A DNA stretch of 64,000 nt from contig CANJWZ010000007.1 of assembly GCA_947478725.1 (NCBI GenBank), forward strand, positions 52,678 to 116,677. The letters are read 5' to 3'. Below are positions 8,176-15,922 of this stretch, in pieces (position 1 is the first letter of the stretch; each line of letters begins with the position of its first letter). Made by a program: the position numbers and the translations under genes. The notes under the pieces were generated by a model. The model had not been told where the DNA came from, ran no database searches, and saw only the letters and a program-made list of their open reading frames with translations. This DNA is from Comamonadaceae bacterium (GTDB taxonomy: Bacteria; Pseudomonadota; Gammaproteobacteria; Burkholderiales; Burkholderiaceae_C).

Positions 8176-8570
8176 CCACCCGCACGTTTGACCACATAGC
8201 TTTGCTTTTGCAGGGCCGCCATGACGGTTGCCACATGGTCGCCCTGCACCTCGACCACGCCATCTTTAACCGTACCGCCCGAGCCGCAAGCATTGCGCAG
8301 CTGCTTGGCCAGCGCGGCCAGCCCCTCGGCATCCAGCGGCAAACCCTTGACAAGCGTCACGCTTTTGCCGCCCCGGCCTTTGGTCTGCAAGCTGACCCGC
8401 ACCACGCCGTCTGTTTTGCTGAGGTGTTGTGCTTGTGCCTGCGCTTTGCAAATGCAGCTGGCCACCGGTTGGCGGCAGTCGGGGCACATGCGGCCCGCGT
8501 CGGTTGAATAAACCAGGCCGCCCAGATTTGCCAAACCGCTCAGGCCACCAGTTGTTTGCTTATTTTTCAT
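8172..8570 (-). CDS. SUI1/eIF1-like translation factor (YciH family)
   Basis: A 132-residue protein. The N-terminal part has a four-Cys cluster ('CPDCRQPVASCICK') and the C-terminal half is the SUI1 fold ('GRGGKSVTLVKGLPLDAEGL', 'CGSGGTVKDGVVEVQGDH'). YciH is the bacterial relative of eIF1 and is thought to affect start-codon selection. The protein ends 'VVKRAGG', as I expect for this family. Its TAG stop lies in the terminal CTAG of the palindromic element, so the element sits exactly at the gene end. Divergent from the exonuclease gene. Confidence 0.88.
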   Translation of the reverse strand: MKNKQTTGGLSGLANLGGLVYSTDAGRMCPDCRQPVASCICKAQAQAQHLSKTDGVVRVSLQTKGRGGKSVTLVKGLPLDAEGLAALAKQLRNACGSGGTVKDGVVEVQGDHVATVMAALQKQSYVVKRAGG

Positions 8571-8625
8571 CAGATTTCACCAGCCATTCGGGTTGTGTAT
8601 TCTGACTCAAGCAAAATCAGCGCAC

Positions 8626-9219
8626 ATGACTGAACACCTGCCCACCCCCGACAAAGAACAAATCAACCTGCTCGACGCCTTCGACCGCCTGGATTTGCCG
8701 CAAATACAGATGGTGACCACTGCCGAGCAGGCTCATGCGGCGCTACAAGCCTTGCAGGGCGAAACCGTGCTGGGTTTTGACACCGAATCCAAACCCACCT
8801 TTGCCAAAAACGAAGCCTCGACCGGCCCGCACATCGTGCAACTGTCCACATTGCACAAGGCCTGGATTTTTCAGCTTGAAGATGCGCAATGCCGCCGCGC
8901 TGTGGGCGAGTTGCTAGAGGCGCCCCACATCATCAAAGCCGGTTTTGGCCTGGGCGACGACAAAAAACGCATCACCTACAAGCTGGGGGTGGACCTGCAA
9001 GGCGTGCTGGACCTGAACGCCGTCTTCCGGGAAAAAGGCTACCGCAAAGACATGGGCGTGCGCGGCGCGGTGGCGGTGCTGTTCAACAAACGCTTCATCA
9101 AGTCCAAAAAAGCCAGCACGTCCAACTGGGCCAACACCCACCTGACAGAAGCACAAATCATCTACGCCGCCAACGATGCGTATGCTGCGATGCGGGTGTA
9201 TGCGGCGCTGGGCATGTGA
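8626..9219 (+). CDS. 3'-5' exonuclease domain protein (DEDD / RNase D-like)
   Basis: A 197-residue single-domain enzyme starting at the ATG at 8626 (the track start 8593 is TTG). Motif Exo I is 'VLGFDTESKP' with the D and E metal ligands. Exo II is in 'IIKAGFGLGDDKKR' with its Asp, and Exo III in 'IIYAANDAYAAMRVY' with the D and Y of the DEDDy type. It lacks the HRDC domains of RNase D, as many small proteobacterial paralogues do. It probably degrades RNA or DNA 3' ends; the substrate is unknown. Confidence 0.88.
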   Translation: MTEHLPTPDKEQINLLDAFDRLDLPQIQMVTTAEQAHAALQALQGETVLGFDTESKPTFAKNEASTGPHIVQLSTLHKAWIFQLEDAQCRRAVGELLEAPHIIKAGFGLGDDKKRITYKLGVDLQGVLDLNAVFREKGYRKDMGVRGAVAVLFNKRFIKSKKASTSNWANTHLTEAQIIYAANDAYAAMRVYAALGM

Positions 9220-9270
9220 TTTTTGGGGTTTTTAGCTGTTCGGGCCTATTTTTGACCATTTTTAGGTATG

Positions 9271-9324
9271 TTTTAGGGCTCTAGCCCAATGGATATAAGC
9301 GCTAGCAGCTATTTTTTAAATAGC
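9271..9324. repeat. Dispersed Comamonadaceae-type intergenic repeat, copy 1
   Basis: The stretch holds GGGCTCTAGCCCAAT followed by AGCGCTAGCAGCTATT and an AT-rich tail, matching the shared core (pyrimidine-rich CCCAAT, then AGCAGCTATTA) of the other copies listed here. The 241-bp gap (9220-9460) otherwise contains only a possible 37-codon leftward ORF (9334-9447) that I do not recognise. Confidence 0.6.
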
Positions 9325-9460
9325 ATTCTGACATCAGCAAAAGACAATCGCTAGCAAGGCCGGGTCGTCCATCCCATTGAGCAGCGCATGCGAGCTGATG
9401 CGGTAGGCGGTAAAAGTTACCCAATCGATCAACACCGCAGACGTCATATCCAAAGCACCC

Positions 9461-10102
9461 TTAAGGCTTTGCAGTGGCTGCCTTGCGGTCAGCCAGCACC
9501 TTTTGCGCGCTTGGCCGTTCGCCAATCATCTTGATGTAGGCCTTGTAGTCAACGCCGCCGGCCAGCAGCAAGTCTTCGCCATAAACCGCCTTGCACGCCA
9601 TGCCCACCAGCGGCAGGCTGGCAAACGCGGCGCAGTCGGCCTGGGTGAAGCTGTCACCTGCCGCATAGGGTGCAAACTTGATGAGAGACTTGAGCGCAGC
9701 GATGTTTTTTTCAAGCTGCTTGCGTACTAGCTGCTGCGTGCTCTCGCTCACCGTGCCGCCAAAAAACGCCTGGGGGTAGAGCTGGCGTGCGACCAGTTCC
9801 ACGTGCAGGTCAATATAGGTTGTCAGCTCACGCACCTTGGCGGCGGCAAACGGGTCTGCGGGCAGCAGCGCTGGCGTGGGGTGGGCGGCTTCGAGGTAGT
9901 CAACAATCGCCTGGCTCTCGCACAGCGTGCCCTGCGGTGTGGTGATGAAAGGGATTTTGCCCAGCGGTGAAGCCGCCATGCCTGACGCGTCCACACTTTT
10001 GGGATGCACGTACGCTTCGGCGAACGACAGGTTTTTTTCGAGCAGGGCCAGTTTGACCTTGTTGTAGTAATTTGAAACCGGAAAGCCGTGCAGTGTGATC
10101 AT
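9461..10102 (-). CDS. Glutathione S-transferase family protein
   Basis: A 213-residue GST. The thioredoxin-like half has 'LHGFPVSNYYNKVKLALLE', 'ASPLGKIPFITT' (cis-Pro loop) and 'LCESQAIVDYLE' with the conserved E-S pair. The helical C-terminal half holds 'FTQADCAAFASLPL' as the N-cap box. A Ser or Tyr near residue 10-12 may be the glutathione-activating residue. The substrate is unknown. It is a single leftward gene with its own promoter region, unrelated in sequence to the GST at 5.7 kb. Confidence 0.9.
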   Translation of the reverse strand: MITLHGFPVSNYYNKVKLALLEKNLSFAEAYVHPKSVDASGMAASPLGKIPFITTPQGTLCESQAIVDYLEAAHPTPALLPADPFAAAKVRELTTYIDLHVELVARQLYPQAFFGGTVSESTQQLVRKQLEKNIAALKSLIKFAPYAAGDSFTQADCAAFASLPLVGMACKAVYGEDLLLAGGVDYKAYIKMIGERPSAQKVLADRKAATAKP

Positions 10103-10353
10103 GAAAGAGGATCCGCAAGTGATGAATGAGCCGAGTTTATGCGCCCTGGTTACAGCCAGCCTGCCGCCCCTGTGACAGCGGGCACGCCCTTGTCAGATAG
10201 CAGACAAGACGAAGTTTGCCCAGCAGTTCAAACACCCGTACTGAATTGTTTGCCATCACGCTCATGGCGGTAGCCACCACCAAAAGATCGGCTGGAAGAT
10301 CATCAAAATCACCAGCACCATGACTTTGTCCATGCACATCAATCAAACGAACT

Positions 10354-10364
10354 TTGTAATACAA
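10354..10364. promoter_or_regulatory. Palindrome TTGTAaTACAA ahead of the toxin-antitoxin genes
   Basis: A perfect 5-bp inverted repeat around one base, 29 bp upstream of the antitoxin ATG and overlapping a TACAAT -10-like hexamer (10360-10365). This is a plausible autoregulatory operator for the ribbon-helix-helix antitoxin. The 290-bp gap before the antitoxin holds no other recognisable feature. Confidence 0.4.
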
Positions 10365-10393
10365 TTTTGTTTTACATCAATGAGTGACACATC

Positions 10394-10624
10394 ATGAGTG
10401 CATCCACGCTTTCTTTCAGGGCATCGCCCGAGTTTGCAGCGCAAACCAAGTCGCTGGCCAGCTTGTTCAACATGCCCAGCTCTGAATACCTGCGCGAAGC
10501 GGTGCGTGAAAAAAACGAACGCGTGTTGAAAGACCGCATGACGTATCTGTCAAAGCAACTGTCTGGCAAGCACCTGCTTGAAAACGAAGCCATGGACGCG
10601 ACAACGGGTGACGGCCTTGACTAA
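10394..10624 (+). CDS. Antitoxin of a MazF/PemK-type toxin-antitoxin pair
   Basis: A 76-residue acidic/basic mixed protein starting at ATG 10394. The N-terminal part ('STLSFRASPEFAAQTKSLAS') followed by 'SSEYLREAVREKNERVL' looks like a ribbon-helix-helix DNA-binding domain, with a C-terminal tail that would wrap the toxin. The identity comes mainly from position: it is immediately upstream of, and overlaps, a recognisable MazF-family gene. It probably binds the palindrome upstream and represses the pair. Confidence 0.72.
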   Translation: MSASTLSFRASPEFAAQTKSLASLFNMPSSEYLREAVREKNERVLKDRMTYLSKQLSGKHLLENEAMDATTGDGLD

Positions 10625-10994
10625 AGCCACTCGTGTTCAGCGCGGCGAGCTTTGGGAAGTTGATTTCGAGCCGCAAACCCACCAAGAAGAACCCGGCAAG
10701 CGCGGCCGCCCTGCACTGGTCATTCAAACCAATATCCTCAACGCAGCAGGCCACGCCACCACCATCGTCATACCCGGCACCACACAGGTCTACCGCGACG
10801 CACAAGGCGATGGCTACCCGCTGCGCATATCGCTGGGCAAAGTGGGCACGCTGAAAGAAGAAACAGATTTGTTGATCGACCAAATCCGCACCATCTCAAA
10901 CCGGCAACTGATGGGCGACAAACCGTTGGCAGAACTTGGCCGCACGCACATGAAGCGGGTTGAGGATGCGCTGCGGATATTGGTGGGGGAGTAG
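10608..10994 (+). CDS. MazF/PemK family endoribonuclease toxin
   Basis: The MazF fold is recognisable from 'RGELWEVDFEP', 'GKRGRPALVIQTNILN' and 'LLIDQIRTISNRQL', which hold the family's conserved Arg and the Q-x-R-T/S dimer strand. These toxins cleave mRNA at short sequences. No ATG is available in frame before the domain. The ORF-track start (10578) is TTG, a GTG at 10608 gives 128 residues, and a TTG at 10617 is also possible. All three overlap the antitoxin gene, so coupling and weak start use would keep toxin below antitoxin. Confidence 0.85.
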   Translation: MTALTKATRVQRGELWEVDFEPQTHQEEPGKRGRPALVIQTNILNAAGHATTIVIPGTTQVYRDAQGDGYPLRISLGKVGTLKEETDLLIDQIRTISNRQLMGDKPLAELGRTHMKRVEDALRILVGE

Positions 10995-11070
10995 TTGGCC
11001 TGAAGTTGGCTTGAAACTGGATTTTTCAAGCCAAAACACAGGCCAAACATGCGAGGCCTACAAAACGCCT

Positions 11071-12264
11071 TTACAACGCCTTCCCCAAGCGCCCCACCCC
11101 TTCCAGAATCTTGTCAACGCCAGCAGTCGCAAAACTGAGCCTGAAAGTGGCCACATCTGGATGGGCCGCATAAAACGGTGCGCCGGGTACAAAGGCGACG
11201 CCTTGTTCAATCGCACGTTTGGCAAACTCGCCTGCGTCTTTCAACTTGCCGCCCTTGCCTGTCAGGCGTGCCCAAAAGAACAAGCCGCCTTGCGGCTGAG
11301 TGAACTCCACCGCGTCACCCAGCTCACGCGTGAGGGCTTCGCCCATGGCTTTGGCGCGTTCGGCGTAAGTTTTGCGCACATTGGCCAGGGTGGCGGGCAT
11401 ACGGCCAGCTTTCAAGTATTGCGCGGCTGTGGCCTGGGCAAAGGTGCTGGTATGGGCGTCGCTGAACTGCTTGCACATGGTGGCTTTGGCCAGCAGCTCG
11501 GGCTGGGCCGCCATCCAGCCAACGCGCAAGCCGGGGGACAGCACTTTTGACAATGAGCCGCAGTAGGCGATCAAGTCGCGGCTGCCGGGCACGCCGCTGC
11601 TCAGCGCAAGCAAAGACGGCGGTGGTGGCTCGTTGAAGTACAGGTCGCCGTAAGGGTCGTCCTCAACGATCAGCGTGTTGTGTTTGACGGCCATTTCCAG
11701 CACCTTTTTGCGGCGCTCCAGACTCAGCAGTGCGCCGCTGGGGTTGCCGAAGGTGGGGATCAGATACACAAATTTGGGCTTGTGCTCGGCGATCAGTTTT
11801 TCAAGCTCGTCGGTTTTGACGCCGTGGCCGTCGCACGGCGCGCTGATGAGTTCAGCACCGTACAAGCGAAAGCACTGGATGGTGGCTAAAAACGTCGGGC
11901 CTTCCACAATGACTTTGTCACCCGGCGAAATCATGGTTTTGCCCAACAAGTCGAGTGCCTGCTGGCTGCCGGTGGTGACGATCAGTTCATTGGCCGTCAA
12001 TGTCACGTTCTTGGTGCCCATGAAGCTCGCCAGCTGGTCGCGCAGCGGCCCAAAGCCTTCGGTGGCGCCGTACTGCAGCGCAGCGCCCGGGTCTTCAGCC
12101 AGAGCTTTTCCCGATGCCTCTTGGATGCCCTCCACATCGAACATGGCGGGGTCAGGAAAGCCGCCCGCAAAGCTGATGATACCGGGCTTGCCCAGCAACT
12201 TGAACAGCTCGCGGATGGCGGAGGTTTCGACGTTGTTCAGACGCGTGGCGAATTGAAGAGACAT
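11071..12264 (-). CDS. PLP-dependent aminotransferase, class I/II (2-aminoadipate type)
   Basis: A 397-residue fold-type I aminotransferase. It starts 'QFATRLNNVETSAIRELFK' and continues with 'GKPGIISFAGGFPDP', the substrate-loop region. 'PTFGNPSG' and 'VEDDPYGDLYF' are in the PLP pocket, and 'YCGSLSKVLSPGLRVGW' carries the Schiff-base lysine. The set is typical of the LysN/valine-pyruvate/2-aminoadipate group without a GntR domain. The start codon is only 14 bp from the divergent nth start, and no Shine-Dalgarno is apparent. Substrate not assignable. Confidence 0.92.
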   Translation of the reverse strand: MSLQFATRLNNVETSAIRELFKLLGKPGIISFAGGFPDPAMFDVEGIQEASGKALAEDPGAALQYGATEGFGPLRDQLASFMGTKNVTLTANELIVTTGSQQALDLLGKTMISPGDKVIVEGPTFLATIQCFRLYGAELISAPCDGHGVKTDELEKLIAEHKPKFVYLIPTFGNPSGALLSLERRKKVLEMAVKHNTLIVEDDPYGDLYFNEPPPPSLLALSSGVPGSRDLIAYCGSLSKVLSPGLRVGWMAAQPELLAKATMCKQFSDAHTSTFAQATAAQYLKAGRMPATLANVRKTYAERAKAMGEALTRELGDAVEFTQPQGGLFFWARLTGKGGKLKDAGEFAKRAIEQGVAFVPGAPFYAAHPDVATFRLSFATAGVDKILEGVGRLGKAL

Positions 12265-12278
12265 GTAAAAATGGCTTT

Positions 12279-12917
12279 ATGAAAAAAGAAAATGTTGCGC
12301 CGTTTTTTGCGACCTTGAAGGCAGCCAATCCACAGCCTGTGACTGAACTTGAATATACCAGCGTGTTTGAATTACTGACCGCTGTGCTGTTGTCGGCGCA
12401 GGCCACAGACGTCAGCGTGAACAAGGCCACCCGCAGGCTGTTTGCGGTAGCCAACACACCGCAGGCCATATTGGACTTGGGACTGGCGCAGCTTGAAGCG
12501 CACATCAAGACGATTGGCCTTTTTCACAGCAAGGCCAAACACCTGCTGCAAACTTGCCAGATGCTGGTCGAGCAGCATGGCGGCGTGGTGCCAAGATCGC
12601 GTGAGGCGCTGGAGGCGCTGCCGGGCGTGGGCCGCAAAACCGCCAATGTGGTGCTGAACTCTGCCTTTGGCGAGGCCACCATGGCGGTCGATACACACAT
12701 CTTTCGCATGGGCAATCGCACCGGGCTGGCACCGGGCAAGACGCCGCTTGAAGTCGAGCTGAAACTGCTCAAACGCATACCGCCTGAATACCTGGTGGAT
12801 GCGCATCACTGGCTGATCTTGCATGGCCGCTATGTGTGTGTGGCGCGCACGCCTCGCTGCTGGGAATGTGCGGTCAGCAGCTGCTGCAGCTTCAAACCGA
12901 AAACTGAGGCGCCCTGA
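12279..12917 (+). CDS. nth: Endonuclease III
   Basis: A 212-residue DNA glycosylase/AP lyase of base-excision repair, active on oxidised pyrimidines. 'LLSAQATDVSVNKAT' is the helix with the damage-recognition Gln. 'LEALPGVGRKTANVVL' is the helix-hairpin-helix with the catalytic Lys, and 'VDTHIFRMGNR' contains the catalytic Asp. The C-terminal iron-sulfur ligands are complete: C-x6-C-x2-C-x5-C in 'CVARTPRCWECAVSSCC'. The start ATG agrees with the family N-terminus but has no clear Shine-Dalgarno, and it lies 14 bp from the divergent aminotransferase start. Confidence 0.96.
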   Translation: MKKENVAPFFATLKAANPQPVTELEYTSVFELLTAVLLSAQATDVSVNKATRRLFAVANTPQAILDLGLAQLEAHIKTIGLFHSKAKHLLQTCQMLVEQHGGVVPRSREALEALPGVGRKTANVVLNSAFGEATMAVDTHIFRMGNRTGLAPGKTPLEVELKLLKRIPPEYLVDAHHWLILHGRYVCVARTPRCWECAVSSCCSFKPKTEAP

Positions 12918-12970
12918 AAACGCTCCTTTTTCAGGAGCTTGTGGCCTAGGTATTCATTGGCCTGGAAGCA
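12917..12970. repeat. Dispersed intergenic repeat, copy 2 (diverged)
   Basis: Starts with the small hairpin GCTCC-tttttca-GGAGC and continues with GGCCTAGGTATTCATTGGCC, which resembles the GTATTCATTG and TTGGCCTA segments of copies 3, 4 and 5. It lies in the 96-bp gap between nth and the convergent phosphatase gene. Confidence 0.45.
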
Positions 12971-13013
12971 CTTTTGATACGCCAAAAGCGCGACATACAG
13001 GCCTCAAGGCAGC

Positions 13014-14699
13014 TCAAGGTGCCTGAAGGGGCAAAACCGCAGCCGCAGCCGCTGGCGGCCGGGCCACACCCAGCAACCGGGCCAGCGTGGGTGCCATACT
13101 GGCCATGTCAACCGGCGTCTCCACTGAGCCCGGCTTGTACCAACTAGGTGCGTAGACCAACAGCGGCACCTGGGTGTCGTAGGCATAAGGTGAGCCGTGT
13201 GTGGCGACCGATGAGGTTGATGCAAACATCCAGTTCGGCTTGAGCGCGTACTGCACATCGCCCGACACATCGGGGTGCCAGGCCTTGCGCAGGGCGCTGA
13301 ACAGCAGGGCACTGGGGGGGGAATCTGCCAGCAACTCTGCCCGCGTGTAAGCAGCGGCTATTGCGGGCTCGGCCAGCAGCAGCGATTTGGCTTCTTGCGC
13401 CACCAGCATCGGGTCAAGCTTGGCCTGGGCCATCTGTTTTTTGTCCAGCAACAAAGACGAACCTGAAAAACCCATCGCCCATTTGCCACCCTGAAGGGGG
13501 CCGAAGCGTTTTTCAAGCCCCGCATTGAGACGCCCCAGCAGTTGGCCAGCATTCAAGCGGCCTGAGGGCAAGCCCTGCGCCGCCAATACCTCTGGTGCAG
13601 GCATGAAGCCGTGGTCTGCCGTCAGCACAACAGCATAGTTACCTTGACCAATCGTTTTGTCCAGGTCGGCAAAAAACCGTTCGAGCTGCCTGTCGAGCTG
13701 CAACAGGTGGTCGTGCGACAGGCGGGATTCAGCGCTGAAGGCATGGTTGATGTAGTCGTGGCTGGACAGGCTGACGGACAAAATATCGGGCACGCCGCGC
13801 TGGCCGAGTTGCTCACCAGCAATAGCGGCACGCGCAAAGCCAAGGGTCAGGGCGTCCCCAAACGGGCTGCGCATGACAGCGTTGTAAAACATGGGGCCTG
13901 GCATGTCGTCAGCTGCCACGCCCATCATCATGGGCAGTTTGCCACCCGCTGGCCCAAACCAGGGCTGGCTGTCGGGCAGCGACCGGGCATAGGCGGCTTC
14001 AGGCAACAGCGCCTGCCATTCGGTCTTGAAATAGCGGTCAGCCGGCTTGGCTGCGTTGTAAGCCGTGACCCAGGAAGGGTGCTGCGCCATGTAGTGGGTG
14101 CTGGACGCAAAGCCGCCACTCTCGGCCATGTACATGTAGGCCGTGCCGCTTTTTCCCGCCGGCAAAATCGCGCCCCGGTCTTTGCCAGAAATGGCAATCA
14201 CTTTTGACGCTGGGCTGGCAGCACGCAGCATGTCGCCGACGGTTTGCACGCGCAGATTTTTGGGGCTGGTGCCATCAAACGCATTGGTTTTGTGGCCAAT
14301 ATAGGTGGCGCTTGGGTCTTCGGTGTTGTAGACCGGCGCGCCTGTTTCAGGGTTGCGCCATTCATTGCCGATGATGCCGGTACGGTCAGGGTACGCACCT
14401 GTCAGCATCACAGCATGGCCGGCAGCCGTGACGGTGAAGGCATGCGCATAGTTGGCATTGGCAAACCAGGTACCACGGTCTAAAAAGCGTGCAAAACCAT
14501 CGGGTGCGAGCTGGTCCCGGTAAGCCGTGATTTGCCGTTGCGGTAAACCATCGACCACCATGAAAACCAGCAACTTGGGGGGCGCCCTTGACGTGATCGG
14601 TGTCATTGGCGTGACCGGTGTGATGGGTGTCACGCAACTGACCAGCAACAAAGTGGCTGAAGCGACAAGGCAGGTACGTAGCAGCGTGATTATTTTCAT
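13014..14699 (-). CDS. Alkaline phosphatase-superfamily lipoprotein (PafA/nucleotide pyrophosphatase type)
   Basis: A 561-residue protein with a lipoprotein signal: a basic start, a hydrophobic run and the lipobox 'LLVSC' (Cys about 22). A short Thr-Pro-rich repeat linker follows, encoded by a degenerate nucleotide repeat. The catalytic domain shows 'VVDGLPQRQ' (metal Asp), 'HAFTVTAAGHAVMLTG' with the Thr nucleophile, 'SSHDYINHAF' and 'LTADHGF' (metal Asp/His). It should hydrolyse phosphate mono- or diesters in the periplasm. It is the last gene of the leftward series; a short relic of a similar gene lies at 18575-18625. Confidence 0.88.
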   Translation of the reverse strand: MKIITLLRTCLVASATLLLVSCVTPITPVTPMTPITSRAPPKLLVFMVVDGLPQRQITAYRDQLAPDGFARFLDRGTWFANANYAHAFTVTAAGHAVMLTGAYPDRTGIIGNEWRNPETGAPVYNTEDPSATYIGHKTNAFDGTSPKNLRVQTVGDMLRAASPASKVIAISGKDRGAILPAGKSGTAYMYMAESGGFASSTHYMAQHPSWVTAYNAAKPADRYFKTEWQALLPEAAYARSLPDSQPWFGPAGGKLPMMMGVAADDMPGPMFYNAVMRSPFGDALTLGFARAAIAGEQLGQRGVPDILSVSLSSHDYINHAFSAESRLSHDHLLQLDRQLERFFADLDKTIGQGNYAVVLTADHGFMPAPEVLAAQGLPSGRLNAGQLLGRLNAGLEKRFGPLQGGKWAMGFSGSSLLLDKKQMAQAKLDPMLVAQEAKSLLLAEPAIAAAYTRAELLADSPPSALLFSALRKAWHPDVSGDVQYALKPNWMFASTSSVATHGSPYAYDTQVPLLVYAPSWYKPGSVETPVDMASMAPTLARLLGVARPPAAAAAVLPLQAP

Positions 14700-14727
14700 T
14701 AATGGGGATTTTTAATGCTGTTCATTC

Positions 14728-14783
14728 AAAAGCTGCTTAACCCCGAATCGATTGGCCTACAGCATGATTCGGCACCTGGAAAC
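14728..14783. repeat. Dispersed intergenic repeat, copy 3
   Basis: AGCTGC, then TTGGCCTACAG, TGATT and GGCACCTG occur in the same order and nearly the same spacing as in copy 5 at 32886-32948. It occupies the gap between the phosphatase and Bug genes. Confidence 0.6.
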
Positions 14784-14797
14784 CTTCAATTGACGAC

Positions 14798-15787
14798 TCA
14801 ATCAGCGAAAACACCGGCCTTTTTAATCACCGGACCCCATTTGAGAATTTCAGCCTCAAGATGGGTTTTCAAGCCCGCAGCGGAGATTTTATCGAGCGCA
14901 GGAACATCAGAACTCAAGTCCGTCAGGCGCTGCTTGACCTGCGGGTCTTGCATGGCAACGCGCAGTGCGGCGTTCAGCTTTTCCAGGACGGGTGCGGGCG
15001 TGCCCTTGGGCGCATACATGCCGTGCCAGACCTTCACTTCAAAACCTTTTAAACCTTGCTCATTGAGCGTCGGGACATTGGGCAGCGCGGCCAGGCGGTT
15101 CAAGGTCGTCACGCCGTAAACTTTGACGCGGCCATCTTTGATGAGCGGCACGGTTTGCGTGGTCTGGTCGCACAGCATATCGACCTGCCCGCCCAGCAGC
15201 GCGTTCATGGCGGGGCCGGTGCCTGAGTATGGAATGGTGTTCAGCTCCACCCCCACCTGGCTCATAAACAGCAAGCCGCACAGATGCGACACCGCGCCCA
15301 GCCCGGCGTTGGCCAGCGACACCTTGTTGCCGTTGGCTTTGAGGTAGGTTTGCAGCTCCGCAAAACTGGTGGGCGGGAAGTCTTTGCGGGCCAGCAGTGT
15401 CATCGGCACATCCACCACCTGGCCAACGTATTCAAAGTCGTTGAGCGGGTCAAAACTGAGTTTTTTGTAAAGCGCAGGCGCAGTAGACATGCCCATGTGG
15501 TGGATAAAGATGGTGTAGCCATTCGGCGCCGAACGTGCAACCTTGACAGATGCGATGGTGCCGCCAGCGCCCACCGCGTTTTCGACCAGCACCGTCTGCC
15601 CCAGCGCCTTGCCCATGGGGATGGCGATCATGCGGGCGACCACATCGGTCGGGCCACCAGCCGCAAAAGGCACGACCAGAGAAATCGATTTGTTCGGAAA
15701 AGCGTCCTGACTCCATGCCAGCGAACTGGCGGCCAGGCAGGCCATTGCCGCACCTGTCTGCAAAAGGGCGATGAGTTTGAATTTCAT
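14798..15787 (-). CDS. Bug-family tripartite tricarboxylate transporter substrate-binding protein
   Basis: A 329-residue periplasmic binding protein. The start is ATG 15787, with GGAGAC upstream; the longer track start is unlikely. The signal peptide ends near 'SSLAWSQDAFP'. 'SLVVPFAAGGPTDVVAR' is the Bug signature loop that grips a carboxylate, and 'IPYSGTGPAMNALLGGQVD' is the second one. These receptors bind carboxylic acids. They often work with a TctAB-like membrane pair, which is not in this window. The neighbouring MmgE/PrpD and CoA-transferase genes suggest an organic acid ligand. Confidence 0.93.
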   Translation of the reverse strand: MKFKLIALLQTGAAMACLAASSLAWSQDAFPNKSISLVVPFAAGGPTDVVARMIAIPMGKALGQTVLVENAVGAGGTIASVKVARSAPNGYTIFIHHMGMSTAPALYKKLSFDPLNDFEYVGQVVDVPMTLLARKDFPPTSFAELQTYLKANGNKVSLANAGLGAVSHLCGLLFMSQVGVELNTIPYSGTGPAMNALLGGQVDMLCDQTTQTVPLIKDGRVKVYGVTTLNRLAALPNVPTLNEQGLKGFEVKVWHGMYAPKGTPAPVLEKLNAALRVAMQDPQVKQRLTDLSSDVPALDKISAAGLKTHLEAEILKWGPVIKKAGVFAD

Positions 15788-15922
15788 GTTGTGTGTCTCC
15801 GTTTGATTATTAAAACCGTTCTGCCAAAAAATCCTGAACCTATCTTGCGCCATCCATCCCCCACCGTACAGAGTAGAAACACCACTCTCGCGGTCTTTTA
15901 GTGCCGATTCAATGCCTGCCGT

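Noticed and set aside
9334-9447. Possible 37-codon leftward ORF after the second GST gene
   Set aside because: A weak AAGGGTG precedes it, but it is too short to support and I recognise nothing in it.
10137-10364. 75-codon minus ORF between the GST and toxin-antitoxin genes
   Set aside because: No ribosome site, no recognisable motif, and its start runs into the antitoxin operator.
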